Source: Oppiella nova (Eukaryota > Arthropoda > Arachnida > Sarcoptiformes > Oppiidae). Taken from it: a DNA stretch of 64,000 nt. A program made the position numbers and the translations under genes. Below are positions 1 through 13,681 of the stretch, piece after piece; the first letter of the stretch is position 1, and each line of letters begins with the position of its first letter. The stretch covers positions 1-64,000 of the forward strand of contig CAJPVJ010000019.1 in the NCBI GenBank assembly GCA_905397405.1. The letters run 5' to 3'. The notes under the pieces are model-generated. The model was not told the DNA's origin, did no database searches, and worked only from the letters and a program-made list of their open reading frames with translations.

Positions 1-474
1 GTATTACATAAAACAGTATAAGCAATAGTATAACACACTGTTATGTAAACTATTTTTGCGACTATTCTCTCACTTTCACTGTTTGATTAAATTCATTGTG
101 TAATTCAATAGAGGAAATCCCTTTAGTGTTTGGGAGGAAATGGGCGTATATTCACTTGTTTTTTGCATTTTGTTCATTTTGAATATTTTCATTACAATTT
201 CATTTGAATACCAGTCTACACACACACACGCCATGCACATTGAATATACAGAGTACACTGGTGAGATTTATGGAGAGAACCAGTGAATGATAGGTTAAAA
301 TCGGTATCAATAGAGTAATGGACTTATCGTTTGTTAGTGTTATTCATATTCACACTTTGAATATAACATAACATTTTCGCTCAAACTTGCGATTAGAGGC
401 AATGCCTGTCATTAACATAATATACAGCATATTATATTTGTGTCAAACATTATATATGTAAATGTTTTCGGGAA

Positions 475-498
475 TCTCTCTCTCTCTCTCTCTCTCTC
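475..498. repeat. (CT)n microsatellite
   Basis: CT run on +. Confidence 0.93.
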
Positions 499-1302
499 CC
501 CCACTGATCATCTATTTTAAAGTTTACATAACCTCCTTTTCCCCCACCCATCCCACACACATACACTCGTAGGTATGGATAGTCAGTCACACAGTTATTA
601 TATAACACATTCGCGTGTATCGTATGAAAGGCCGGTGCGATGGCAGTGAATGTTCAGCTATTGTAGTGCACGACAAGAATAGGGACCCAAAAAGTGTTTG
701 ATAACGCGTTTGGATACAGGGGTTGGAGAATGTATGCTGGCGTTGATGGCCTGAACGCGTGCCCCCACCCGTACGTAACTGCTTGAAAAGTGTGGGCACC
801 CGACTCTAAATAGGTTTGTCAACAATAGCGCTGGGAGTTAAGCTCTTCATCAAATGCACGGCCCCGGCATGTGTGAAGACAATCGTGAATTATATGCCAA
901 TGATATATATGAGGCTATGCTTTAAAATATGGCTTTAAAGTCGATTACACAATATATACTGCATATACTGTACACACTATTTATACATACGAGCTGTGAA
1001 TGCCATGAATTTGCATTTGATATGTGTTTTTGAAAGACTTTTAAATCAAGCGTTCAATACAAACATAACACTTACCGTACAATCAATTGGTAACTAGAAA
1101 TTCGTGGGAAAATTACTGTTCACTTAATCAATCAGTTGTTGTATTTGAGAAAATGTATTACTTTTAGGTTTATACAGTATAAAGGATTGGTTTCTCATTG
1201 CGAATTATAGCTAGCATTTAATTATTTTTATCTAAAATATTGAAATGTTCAATATATTGTATATTATTCAAATTCAAAACACGATTTTTGTAGACAAATC
1301 AT

Positions 1303-1328
<26 letters not shown>
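1303..1328. repeat. (GA)n microsatellite
   Basis: GA run on +. Confidence 0.95.
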
Positions 1329-1335
<7 letters not shown>

Positions 1336-1677
1336 TTGAAATATAAAACTTAAAAATAATTTTGTGAAATAATTTACTTAAAAGATATGCAAAACAAGCA
1401 CTAATAATAGGAATACTCAGACATTTAGGAACTACTCAAATGTGACACAACATTAGTCTCTCTATAATCCGAGAACTTATTTAAAAACCAAGTGTTGTTT
1501 AAAACGAGAAAAAAATTATTGAACCAACTCTTGGGCAGAATATTAATTAAAAAAATTTCAGAGCAATCGTCCGACACATAACTTGTATAATAAGTTTTTG
1601 TGTGTAAAATATTGAATAGTTTTTTATCTCAATTTAATGATAGTTAGAGGAAATTTAATCCAAAACAATCATTTATG

Positions 1678-1679
<2 letters not shown>

Positions 1680-1709
<30 letters not shown>
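1680..1709. repeat. (CT)n microsatellite
   Basis: CT run on +. Confidence 0.95.
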
Positions 1710-1713
<4 letters not shown>

Positions 1714-3023
1714 CATTACATTTACATCTTTGTAAGTCATTTGATATAAAATAAGATAAAAATAAGAAAATTTAAGAAAAAAGAGCACAAAATAAAATAA
1801 AACTTCAAATAACCTGCAAAATACTGACTAATAAACAAGACATTCATACCATTTCTTATGCGTTTTGATATGTGTTTTGTTATCAACGTAGATATCACTC
1901 GCTGTAAATAAACATCAAAATATAAGACTCCACCGAAAACCGAGTCCCAAGTCTTCAAGTTTATGATATAACTGAAGTACCAGAGAGTTGTCATTATTAC
2001 AGCAAAAAAAGGTTCATATATTTATACATATAAAACATTTTTAGGTACTATATATTTGCCAGCCCTCCCCGTTCCCATCCCCACATTTATTCTAACTAGT
2101 AAGTAACTTTTATATAATATATATATATAAAGCAAAATACTAAAATATATTATTTTGAAAACTTTTCGACAAGAATTCTCAGCCTTAATATTAAGCCCAG
2201 TGTTTGACTATTGAACACAACGTGTAATGGCATTTGCCATAGAAAATAGCAGTGTATCACTAGAGTCTAAGTGCGATATAAATCACTTGTTTTTTGTCAC
2301 TAATTTATTTATTTTTCCACTTTTCTCCACACAATTGTTATCATATTTAAAGAAAAAGTATACATTTCTAGTGTTTAGCCGTTAAAACAAAATTAATTTC
2401 TTTATAAAAAAAACTATATAATCGCTATACTCTATACGTTTTCGGTCTTATCTGTGTTTTTCATATTTTTATTTTAAGGAAAAGTATTTTACGGCCAAAT
2501 AAATCATTCAAATTAATCTAATAAATAAAATATGTATTTATAATACCCAAGTCTTGAAAGCATTTTATATACTAGTATTAAAAAAATGAATTTTTAATTT
2601 TTTCTAGTGTTTGCTTTAAATTCAAGACTTGTATAGAATTTATATAAATTTTTATGAATTATTATATAAAACTTTTTGACAACAAATAGCAAAAATGTTA
2701 TTCAAACAAAATAATTTTCAGCTCCAAACCCCTCGCCACTAGACATACCGGCCCTCATATATTGCAAAATACATACACAAAAAAAACTCGCAGACTATTG
2801 ATTGATCCCTCAGACTGTATATGAACTAAACATTTAGAGTTATTGATAGACGAAAATTTTCAGTCAATTTTATTTGAGTTAAACTATTTGATGACAAAAA
2901 GATTTTTGCGATAACTTCGTGGACACATAAACAGAGCACACATTTCCCTAAGAGATAGCGAACTGAATATCTTATGCAGAAATCTCATCAATCAATGCTA
3001 TAACGAGTCGATCAAATAGATAG

Positions 3024-3028
<5 letters not shown>

Positions 3029-3066
<38 letters not shown>
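3029..3066. repeat. (GA)n microsatellite
   Basis: GA run on +. Confidence 0.95.
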
Positions 3067-3069
<3 letters not shown>

Positions 3070-4388
3070 TCGCGGCATATATTGTATAATCCATATCATT
3101 ATATCCATACAAATACAGCGGTATTAATGTTGAATACAGAAGCGTTAATCCATAACACACTTGGAGTGCATTCAACAAAAATAAAGATCAAAAATATAAA
3201 TTGTAATCATTTTTATATATATAATGTCGACAAATACACTACATTTGTGTTTTACTACTGAATTACAATCTATGAGATTATCTCCGGAAATATTTTCACA
3301 CAGTTTACTGTATTCTTGAGATTTTTCGGCATAAAATCTACTCATAATAATCAAAAACTTCGTAATACTAGTAATACGGATAGATTTATGCAGTATATCA
3401 ATATTGAAATCAAATATACGGTAAATATAATGTTAAATTAACAAAACAAAAAAAATAAAACAACACTTAAAATGTGCGCAAATAATTTATATGTATTTTA
3501 ATCATAAATATCCAATTAATCTCAGACTTTACTTATCAATGCATTTACACATAAACTTATTGGAGATTTAAAGATAATCAGTAGTTGTCTATAAAACTAA
3601 TGGAAAACTAATATCAATAAAAAAACTAATTCCTCTTTTAAATGATAATATCATAACTAGAAATGAATTTAAATTTCTAGTTAATTATTGGGAAAATAAT
3701 CAAAACTAATAAAACTCATATTAAATAAACTTTTTTTGTAAATATTATAAAAAATACTGCAAATTTAAATGAAACCATACGATAAGAGCATATCATTAGC
3801 GAGTGGTTGTCAACTCATTTTTAACTGACTATATGTTTAAGTAATGCAAACATTTATAGCCAACACTAAAATGCCAAAAACAAAATCAGACTAATAAAAC
3901 CATTGAAATAAAAATGAAAATATTTTTGTGAATTCAGCTAATTTTTTTCCAGTCGAGATAACGATAGTAGCTGTGAATACCAAAAAAGTGTATATCCAAT
4001 TATTTTATATATGACTTAATTTAGATCAAACAAATCATTAGCTAATATGTAATATTTAGCGTAATATGAAAAGAGTTATATTAATTTGCGAAAGCGTTAT
4101 ATAGTTGTGTAAAAAATTATACAACATTAATATAAATTTATTAATACACACACTATTATGTATACCGTATGAGGGAAAAAAACAATATAAAAATTTTTAA
4201 CCCTAAGCCTACAATGATATACGAAACAAAAAATACTATAAAAAGGATAGAAATAATTATTATGTATTTTATATTTTTCCCATTATTTAGCACTTTTTTC
4301 TGGTCGATAATTAATGAGATGTGATTATCCTTTTAGATAACTTTAAAAGCATACAAATGTTTGCGAATAAATTAGGTTTTTATATACG

Positions 4389-4390
<2 letters not shown>

Positions 4391-4421
<31 letters not shown>
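4391..4421. repeat. (CT)n microsatellite
   Basis: CT run on +. Confidence 0.95.
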
Positions 4422-4423
<2 letters not shown>

Positions 4424-5952
4424 GACTAGACTTAATTTCATGTGTGATAACAGAAATAGATTACCAAAACAATAAAAATATATTTTGTAGTCTCTCTCTA
4501 TATATATATATATTTTGTTTGCCCCGTGTGTTATATATGCGTTTGTGATTTCAATTCAATTCAGTTTTAATTACTTAAAAATTTGCTCATTTTTTGTGAT
4601 AAATTATGATGCTGATGTGTTTTTAAAAATATATTTTGCAAAGTGTATAAAAACACATTTTAGCATAATTTTGGGATCAAAGCTAATTAATCACTGATTA
4701 CTTGATATGATTATTATGTACGGCATTCATGGTTTTTAATATAATGTAAATTATATCTATTGCTCATTCAAATTAATTTTAAAAATAAAAATTTTACAAT
4801 ATAGAGAATATCAAAACTTTCCAAATTGTATATTAATATGATATCTGTTAAGGCTTGATAGAGACTAAATTGATTTTAACAAATATTAGTATGATTACTG
4901 AAAACTTAAAATACAATACCATAAATACACCAATTGTATAAACTTAAATTGATATCAAATTATATGTTTAAATAAGTTTATATTAAATGTATTTTACTGT
5001 ATTGTTTACTAAATACATATAGAATTTTAAAATTAGTTTTAAAGGGAATTAAATAAATTTAAATTTACTATTTAGTTGGAAAAAATCCAATGAATAATGA
5101 ATACATTTACCAATAAATTAAAATGAACTACACACTAATATATAAATGCATATGAATAAAAATATACAAACAAAAATTATACATTACAATACAATATAGT
5201 TAGCCGCAAATACTTTGGTGTATTAAGCGCCTAGATTTTAATATCCGATAAAGCATTTGAAGTTAATTTTTATATTCGTTATATATTCAAGTGTTTAAAC
5301 ACAATGTATGTTATAATTGTTGTAAATAATGATTTATATATTTGATAAAAACACACTACTTAGCATTCAATTCCTGTTATTTCACGTACTTATCGCAAAA
5401 TAATAGCAAAACTCTATTTAAAAACAAAATTTTCGCTGCAATGGAGGCAAGAATTTCATTATTAAAAAAAGAAAAATTAAGTTTTTATTCAACATTAATT
5501 CCGTTAATTCAATATATCATCAACGAGATTTAATAGAAAAAGTATTTATTAAGGTATAATATATTACATAACAATGCCCGGCTGTAATTGCAATGAATTT
5601 ATTCATATTTATTATAGAAAAAACAATGAACAAAATATTATTAGTTATGTTTTATTTATACGAAAACAAAGTTAAATAATCTCTGGATATAATGCATAAT
5701 CAAAACGGCAAAAGTCTTTATAAAATAGGGTTAACTCCAGCATTCATAACGTGTATATAACTGAACAGAAAATATCTCATAAAATATGTTTGAATTATAG
5801 AAATATAGCGAAGAAAATAATGGCTAAAGAAAAGCGAGAAAAATAGCAAATAATTTATTCAGTGATACGATAGTGAAGAATATAATGCAAATATAAATGG
5901 CTGCGATATTAGCATATACATCATTTTAATGCCTAATGATGTGTCTATAGAC

Positions 5953-6244
5953 TACCAGTGCCGCATCGCACTGGTATCTTCTCAATTGAAGTTATCGGCG
6001 ATGAGCCGTACCATTCATACCATAGATATTAGACATAAAAATACAGTACAAGACATACACACATGCCGTACGATATCATAGGTTATCCACTAAAGGGCAT
6101 CATTGCTAAATTGTATGCCTGTGTGTGTGTGCAGCGCACTGGTAGTGAATGTATGTCTGTATGGCATCGCCATCATCATCATCATCAACAACATCAACGC
6201 CGGTATCAATGGTGGAGTAGTTGGAGCACTGGTAGTATGTGCAT
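5953..6244. other. Cluster of four GCACTGGTA motifs
   Basis: Copies at 5,953-5,961 (-), 5,968-5,976 (+), 6,136-6,144 (+) and 6,236-6,244 (+). The first two form a perfect 9-base inverted repeat with a 6-base spacer. Function unknown. Confidence 0.6.
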
Positions 6245-6649
6245 TGGGGAGTGGACCACACCCCACATCTATGCGACTGTAATGCCTGTGTATATCTGTA
6301 GAGCACGTCAACCGATGGCAAGAGATCTGATTGGAAATTGCGATTCATATAAGAGATGGTGAGGAGATGCCAACCATCAGTCTCTCTCTCTCTCCCGTTC
6401 CTCTCCCACAGTAACTCTTGCGTTATCTCAGAGGACTTGCGCTCTTCATCCCTATCCATACCATACACCACACCATACAATACCCCCACCAATGCATTGA
6501 TGGTATTACAGCCCCTCAACCATCTCCGATATAATATCAGCACTTTTTTCCCTTTTTATTATTATATATATGTGTTTGTTGTTATACCAGTATATTATAC
6601 ACACAATATCTCTAATACAGACTCCTCTCGACCACATCTCTCTCGCAGT

Positions 6650-6705
6650 CTCTCTCTCTTTCTCTCTCTCTCTCTCACTCTCTCACTCACTCACTCTCTC
6701 CCCAT
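6650..6705. repeat. Imperfect (CT)n/(CTCA)n tract
   Basis: CT run grading into CTCACT units. Confidence 0.85.
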
Positions 6706-8053
6706 TCGCACCGATACTACCGGAGCGATGAAAAGAGCAAAAATCGATTAAAAATAGGCGATGAGATAGGCGTATGAGTTAATACAGTGCCGGAGATAAC
6801 AGACACACATACTCTACAACCACCGAAAAGCTCAATAGTACTGTATATATACGTGTGTTCGCGACCTTATAAATAATGTATTGATTCCTATGGCAGAGGA
6901 GAGAGAGTGTGTTTAGCGCACTGTAAGGAGAAGTTTTTGTCAGAGAAGGAGCGAGACATAGATATAGAGTATATGATATAGTGTTGAGAAAATATAGCAA
7001 TCGCATCAGTGTTTTTGTCCTAATCTCATCTCGCAATTCATACGTATAGTATATTACATCCCCATCCACTTCAAGATACTGTTATAGCCGTTTATAACCA
7101 GCCATTTAAGCTCTATACAGTATTTGGGGAACTACAGCCTACACCATCAGAGGGTACACCATATAAAACCTCGGCCTCTAATTCGATTAGACCCTATCGG
7201 TGATCATCACTAGAGGTAAGACCATTATTATGCAAATACCATTAATACCCTACCTTTTCATACGCTATGTGTAGTACGTGTAGCTGTAATATGCGATCAT
7301 TTATCAAAATTATCGCTCAAATATCGACATTTTATTTGTTGCTAAAGAGTAAAAAATAATAAATATTTTTCAATTTATATATAAATCAATATTCCCATAG
7401 ATAGGCATCGAAATGAGATTTTATTTATTTTGCGAAAGGCTTTCCACGTGAATATGGGTGCTTTCTCGATTGAGTTTTAATCTTTTATTGCAATCAAACT
7501 CATAAAATGCAAACCAAAATCTATACATAGTTTTCATGAGTTTAATGTCAATCAGTTGTGCGTTTGTGTAATAGTATTGATGCGATTGATGGCTAATTCA
7601 CTTACCTCTCAGAGACTGATAACAAACCAAATGAATGAGAGATAGTATACTACAGTCAGTATATGACATAACAGGCTAACAGTGCTCTCTCTACCCAGCC
7701 TTCAACCAAAACGGTTGTCGTCTTTACTCAGAGTTTTATTTTTGTATTTATTTTGAGATATTCTGTAATTTTCTTTAGTTTTGTTTCTAGTATTTTACTC
7801 CTTATCTCAATATATATATACAGAGTATATAAGTATAAGTAGTTTAGGTTCGCGACAATGTTTGACATTCTTTGCGGTCTTTTAATATATATTTACAGAT
7901 AGAGAGAGTGAGTGGAGTCTAATCTGTAAAAAATGCCTTCAGATTTGATATAATGTATGGCAATGTTGTGCTGTTTTGCTACCAAAATACGAGAATTCTT
8001 TCGATTCTTTGCGAAACAGATAAGAGATTTGTCTGATTATTAGTTAAGAGATT

Positions 8054-8054
<1 letters not shown>

Positions 8055-8089
<35 letters not shown>
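8055..8089. repeat. (CT)n microsatellite
   Basis: CT run on +. Confidence 0.95.
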
Positions 8090-8092
<3 letters not shown>

Positions 8093-9485
8093 CTGTTTCT
8101 CATGCAAACCAATTGCTATTAAAAGGCAAAACCAAAGGTTCTCTTGTTTTGATTTAAGGAGAGTGTGAGAGAGAGACAGACGTTTCAGAGAGAGAAAAGA
8201 CATTTTTGTTGTTTGTTGTGATCATCTGTTTATTCCAGCAAAAAAATATTACAGATAAGAGACAAACAGATAATAAGTCAAACATTTGCTAATTAGAGAA
8301 GTATTTCATTCAAATAAGTCTTTGCATTTTAAATGTGTCTGTCATTTAATGGTCTCTCCCATACCCGATATACCAGTGAACGCGCAAACACATGAATGTC
8401 ATGTCATTTACGACGACCTATTGTCGCACACATCTGTTACCCCCCGTAATAAACCTCAAATGAATTATATAAACACACTTTAGGCACCAGAATACTAGTG
8501 ACAAATGTTAGCAAGGTTTTCAAGTATGTATTGCTATTAATATGGAAACCATTGGCACATCAATTACTATAGCATTTTGGCTCTCAATTTGCATTAATTT
8601 GGGGACTCAATGGTCTCAACGGTCTTATTGTTTGGCTTGACTTTTGCCAAACACTGGAAACAACACACGAAATATAAGCCGTAATATAATGGCCACAAAA
8701 AAGACAATTTATGGCATTATTCAGTCGACTCTCATATGTCTGATTGCTTTTACTTTTATTCGTATCATTCATTCACTCAGAATAAGTGATGGCCCCATAA
8801 AATGCTTATACAATCAATACGGACAGACCCTGATATGTATATAACTTGTTATATAATATTTTTATTATTAGTTTTGTTTTGTATTTATATTTTCACGATT
8901 TCATTCCCGACATGTCTGTAAATATTTTGAGCACCCGTTTTGGTCATTGACTATATATACAAACTCACATTTGGCTGAATAATAATAATTTTGATCATAA
9001 ATATAGTAATATTCTGTAATATTAATACTAACAGCGAGAATGTGTAATAAAAAATAAGACAATCCTGATTATTATATGGATACAAAAAGCATGATTAAAC
9101 TATAAATAGATACATATAAGAGTATACAGATATATATATATAATCTATTTGTTACATAATCTCACAAAAAAGTAAAGAAAGTAAAACAAAAGGAAACCAT
9201 TGCTGCGAGAGTTTGGGTCTCGTAATGAGTGCCTATTATTGTAGTATTAGTTGTTGTTATGGCATCTCAAGTGATGCTAAAAATTCATTGTAATCTATAT
9301 ATATTTTCTTAGACTTAGTTTTTACAGTGAAATGAGTTGTGAAAAAATCGATACACAAAAGGCATACATGAGAGAGAAATGTAGAGCAATGATAACATTA
9401 TACACAAAAAGTGTTGTGTTTTCTAGTCGTATGCAAAGGTGTGAACAATAAACGCCTCTTTTGTTAGGGCTTTTGCTTTGCTTTT

Positions 9486-9488
<3 letters not shown>

Positions 9489-9520
<32 letters not shown>
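9489..9520. repeat. (CT)n microsatellite
   Basis: CT run on +. Confidence 0.95.
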
Positions 9521-9523
<3 letters not shown>

Positions 9524-9688
9524 CCACTCTTTGCTGTCTAATAATGATAATCACGAGTAATTTATTCATCTTATCGATCAAACACAACGTTAATAAATCA
9601 ATGTTTCGTTATTTAGATAAAAGGCTAATCGAGTATTTAGATCAGAGAGACAGAGCCAGCACTCAGTCTCGCAGTTATAAAACTTAAA

Positions 9689-9697
9689 TACCAGTGC
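9689..9697 (-). other. GCACTGGTA motif
   Basis: Exact 9-mer, as TACCAGTGC on +. Confidence 0.5.
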
Positions 9698-9945
9698 TGT
9701 GTCAGAATAGTGGCCAATATTTCTCTCAAACATCACAATATTTACAATTACTATATATTTTTATATACATATAGCGATGGCTGCATCCTTACGCTATTCA
9801 ATGCACTTATCTATGAGTGTATAAAAATTGTTGAGAAGAGAGTCTATACTATAACTGAGTTGTGTTTGAGATGTTTCTCTCATCTCTCACTTTGCAATCG
9901 TTGAGATTCTGTCGCCAAAAAACTGCTTAAATTCTGGTATCGAAG

Positions 9946-9969
9946 CTCTCTCTCTCTCTCTCTCTCTCA
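9946..9969. repeat. (CT)n microsatellite
   Basis: CT run on +, 35 bases before a longer one. Confidence 0.93.
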
Positions 9970-10002
9970 GAATATAGGCGACGCATAAGTATGTCTCTTC
10001 TC

Positions 10003-10003
<1 letters not shown>

Positions 10004-10051
<48 letters not shown>
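10004..10051. repeat. (CT)n microsatellite
   Basis: Longest uninterrupted CT run in the window, about 48 bases. Confidence 0.95.
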
Positions 10052-10054
<3 letters not shown>

Positions 10055-10777
10055 CTCTGGTCTATGCCTTATCTATAATAAAACCGATGCGAATCAAAGC
10101 TCCGGGCACTTTACGACTGCATCAGATATGGTGGTAAAGTGTGCGTTCACTACACATTCACCAAAAACTATGGTTGGCTTCGGTATGTATTGCTCTCCAC
10201 TCGCTCTCTAATACATCGATGCCATCCAATCCATACGAATTGCCACAAAACATCTAAGACGAGGCCTAAAGGGACAGCATATATGACTTGAATGGACGAC
10301 CACTTATGCCTATGACTCCGTACTGTAGTCCAGTGTCACATCAAAAACGATCATTTATGGGAAGAGAGAGAGAGAGAAAAGTCTCAACAAAAATATCTCA
10401 AAGCCCTCGTCTCCTATAATACAAATCAAACATTGCCTTCAAATGCCATTATTATGAGGGCTTTGCGTTCACAGAGAAATGATTTACACAATAAATATTT
10501 GTCAGCGAATAGAAGAAATGCTTGTCTTTTAAATTATATGAGAACTAAAATAAAAGCCCAAAAAAATGTTTTCCCAAAAAATATAAATGCCTAAATGTTA
10601 GGACTTAATGTTCATCACATTTATGCCGAACATAAAGTACTGGAGAGAGAAAAAAGTAACAAAAATAGAGATTTAAAATTTATTTAGTCTCCAGACTGGC
10701 TATTCTGTCACACATTTGACGCGTAAGGCTATTAGGGGCTGTGCCCCCACCCAATCCTGTCAGCTCTCTCTCCTCTT

Positions 10778-10779
<2 letters not shown>

Positions 10780-10809
<30 letters not shown>
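10780..10809. repeat. (CT)n microsatellite
   Basis: CT run on +. Confidence 0.95.
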
Positions 10810-10810
<1 letters not shown>

Positions 10811-11585
10811 AAGTTATGCCAACTTCTCACTAATTGTCTACCTATTAGAGCACCGGTTGTTTCTGTGTGCTGGCAGTCATTAAAGCATGACTGGCACTCA
10901 TGCAAACACCAGCCCCTCTCGCAAACTGTGGAAAACCAGTTGACAATATGTCTTCAATGTCTTCATTATTTGCATTTATAATCATTTTTCTCTTCGCATT
11001 TCAACCATTGTTTTGCTCTTAATATTCATACATAATATCGTTTGGCAGAGAAAATAAGTCTTCAAACAAGCGAGAGATAAGAGAGACTCTAAACACCATA
11101 AGACTTATTGCTAAGAATTTTGAGACACACTAAATAAATTAAGCCATTATTTCAAACGACAATATCTATGGTTTAAGTATACTTTTTAAGCACAATATTA
11201 TTTTTGCAATTTTTTTGTTCCTTAATGACTATATTATAATTTTTTAGACATTATTTGTACTTAAATGCGAACCAAATATATTGAGCATCACTTCCCAAAG
11301 TACTGGCGAAAAACCCGTAGATTTTGTCCATAGATTGGCAATCATTTTCTCAAATCTGAATGTTGTTTGAAAACAGAAGTTTTTTTTAATGATTAACTCA
11401 TTAATGAAATATTTATATAATTTATATATGAGTGTCAGTGAAAATGTTGATTGGCATCAGTTGACACATTCAATAGTTAGTTAGAGTTTACAACACACTC
11501 GCGATGTATACCAGTGATCCCTCTCAGTCTCTCGGAGTCTCAATGATAGAGAAGTGATAATTTATTATCTGATTGGAAACCTGCT

Positions 11586-11589
<4 letters not shown>

Positions 11590-11625
<36 letters not shown>
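11590..11625. repeat. (GA)n microsatellite
   Basis: GA run on +. Confidence 0.95.
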
Positions 11626-11629
<4 letters not shown>

Positions 11630-12432
11630 ATTCAGATGAGACTTTAATTACTGACAATATGTTTGCTCATCTCATTCAAGTACTGTAGTTAGCACCCGAT
11701 CATATAGATAAAATATCATTTCATTTAATTTGCAATTTATACCAATACTCGTTATGATTATATCTATAATTAAACATTAAACTATTACAATAGGATTTTA
11801 ATAAAATTATGATTTTATTAACAATTGGTTGAATTTATGCATTTTATTTCGTTCGCTATACTGATTTTAAATAAAATATTTTATAAAATAATACATTAAT
11901 GATCATAAAGTAAATAAACATTTCAATAAAAGCAATAAAATAAATAGTTTGAATGTTTGGCATTGAAATTACAAAAAACTAAAAATCATTTTTCAAATTT
12001 CCAAATGAACTAATATTTGATTTATTTATCGCACACTGATATCAATGGCAAACCACACGACCCGCGATTTTATAAGTAGTGTTGAATTAATTTGTAATTA
12101 AATGCAAATTATGTTTGGCTTTAAGACTACACTCTTCGCCACTTTATTCACTCCATACATAAGAAAAATGTGATTTCAATCTTCAAAAAACTTCTTTTTC
12201 CATGAATTTTAATGAATAATCGATTAGTTTGTGTATAAAAAACTCAAGTATCGATTCAGTCGTTAGATAATTATATGACTGTTATGTAAGCGAGAAGTCA
12301 ATAATCAGTTGTCATTAGATTATAAGCGAATAAAGGATTATAATCCGATATATATAAAAGTCAATTGCAAGGCAAGAAAATAAATAAAATTACAGTAAAA
12401 TTAAACACTGACTGCAATCAGAGAGATGTAAA

Positions 12433-12457
12433 TATTATTATTATTATTATTATTATT
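12433..12457. repeat. (ATT)n microsatellite
   Basis: Trinucleotide run, one of few non-GA/CT repeats here. Confidence 0.92.
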
Positions 12458-12486
12458 CTCTGGTGCTTGTTTAGATCTGATCGGAT

Positions 12487-12689
12487 ACAAAAATGTACTG
12501 TACAATATACAAACTGTATTATATAATATAAAAACGTGAGTCACAACCGGGAAATTTCATTAAGATTTTAAAAACTGATTTTTTCTATATGTATAGCAAA
12601 ACACATTCAAAACAACAAAAATGTACTGTACAATATACAAACTGTATTATATAATATAAAAACGTGAGTCACAACCGGGAAATTTCATT
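12487..12689. repeat. 75-bp direct repeat, 128 bases apart
   Basis: 12,487-12,561 and 12,615-12,689 appear identical, starting ACAAAAATGTACTG and ending GAAATTTCATT. No coding content; a local duplication. Confidence 0.88.
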
Positions 12690-13583
12690 TTCTAAAATTT
12701 TTGACTAAAAAAGATATACATATCGTTTTGTGTAAGTTTTGTAAATTAAAGGACTAAATTAACAACCGAATTGAATTAACGTTACTGAAAACAAAATACG
12801 AATTTCTCAAATTATCTCTTGAAGTTAATTTGTGTTGTTGTTGTTTATTGTGTTATTATTTTCAGCGATTGATATGTGTATCAAAAAAAAGTATTTTTAA
12901 AATAGATTTTATCAGTTTATACATTATTGACAATCTGTACCTGTTTATGATTTGCTAATTAAAAGTGTTATGATATGCTTACAATTAAAATGATAAAATA
13001 AATTATAAAAATTATTCACCTTTTTCTGGTTGACTCCAAACAGGTCTCAAAAGTTTAATTTCCTTATCAAATGATTTGATCGATTCGATTGATTTTATAA
13101 TTATATGATATTTTCAAATAAAAAGTGAAGTTATTTTTATTTCATTTATATTCTCCTTTTATTCATTCATAAGGGGGAGAGAGAGTGAGAGTGCAATGAA
13201 ATTAAAAATAAAAATCTAATTTTGTATTCGTATATATAAAATATTTTGAAGAAATTATGAAATTTAATATCAAATTCTTAATATTATTTTAATGTGCAAT
13301 AAAATACAGCATATATTATTTTCGCCATGCTAAGCGAAATAGTAAAAAGCAGTCACATTTCACATACATAATAAAATGAGATTTATTTGCATTTCGAGTT
13401 CATAATTAAAATTCAATTAAACGTAAATGTCGTTCATCTTATAAATTGGCAAATTATATGGCAATAAATTATATGCGAAAACTTCGTATGCGTTCAACAC
13501 ATTTCGCCGTATTTACAGTATATATAATTTGTTGGAGTTTTAGGCAAAAGAGAATCAATCAAATCGTGAGTCAAAACCCAAAC

Positions 13584-13586
<3 letters not shown>

Positions 13587-13621
<35 letters not shown>
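13587..13621. repeat. (GA)n microsatellite
   Basis: GA run on +. Confidence 0.95.
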
Positions 13622-13625
<4 letters not shown>

Positions 13626-13681
13626 GGAGATGAAATGACAGTCCAATAGTAATTCTTCCATTAATTATGAATGCCTTACAG

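Larger units (their letters stand above)
1..5940. other. Non-coding A+T-rich flank
   Basis: No frame longer than 85 codons, and those are low-complexity or cross microsatellites. Contents: CT tracts at 475, 1,680 and 4,391, GA tracts at 1,303 and 3,029, and plain A+T-rich sequence. Nothing else is recognised. Confidence 0.7.
5941..7250. other. More G+C-balanced islet with clustered 9-mer motifs
   Basis: Base composition is clearly more mixed than the neighbours. Holds four copies of GCACTGGTA (5,953-6,244), a short (CAT)n run near 6,175 and an imperfect CT-rich stretch at 6,650-6,705. Open frames of 145 codons (-) and 131 codons (+) overlap each other, contain simple repeats and match no family I know, so I do not call a gene. 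Enhancer or non-coding transcript are possibilities. Confidence 0.4.
7251..13681. other. Non-coding flank with microsatellites
   Basis: A+T-rich, with CT tracts at 8,055, 9,489, 9,946, 10,004 and 10,780, GA at 11,590 and 13,587, an (ATT)n run at 12,433 and a 75-bp direct repeat near 12,487. A short G+C-balanced patch near 10,070-10,330 has a ~55-codon open frame with no recognisable content. Confidence 0.65.

Noticed and set aside
6106-6751. 145-codon (-) and 131-codon (+) frames
   Set aside because: They overlap, cross simple repeats (CAT, CA, CT) and show no domain; open length alone is not convincing in this G+C-balanced islet.
8018-8273. Three AGATAA sites as an autoregulatory GATA cluster
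   Set aside because: In A+T-rich DNA WGATAR is expected every few hundred bases, so three in 256 bases is not remarkable.
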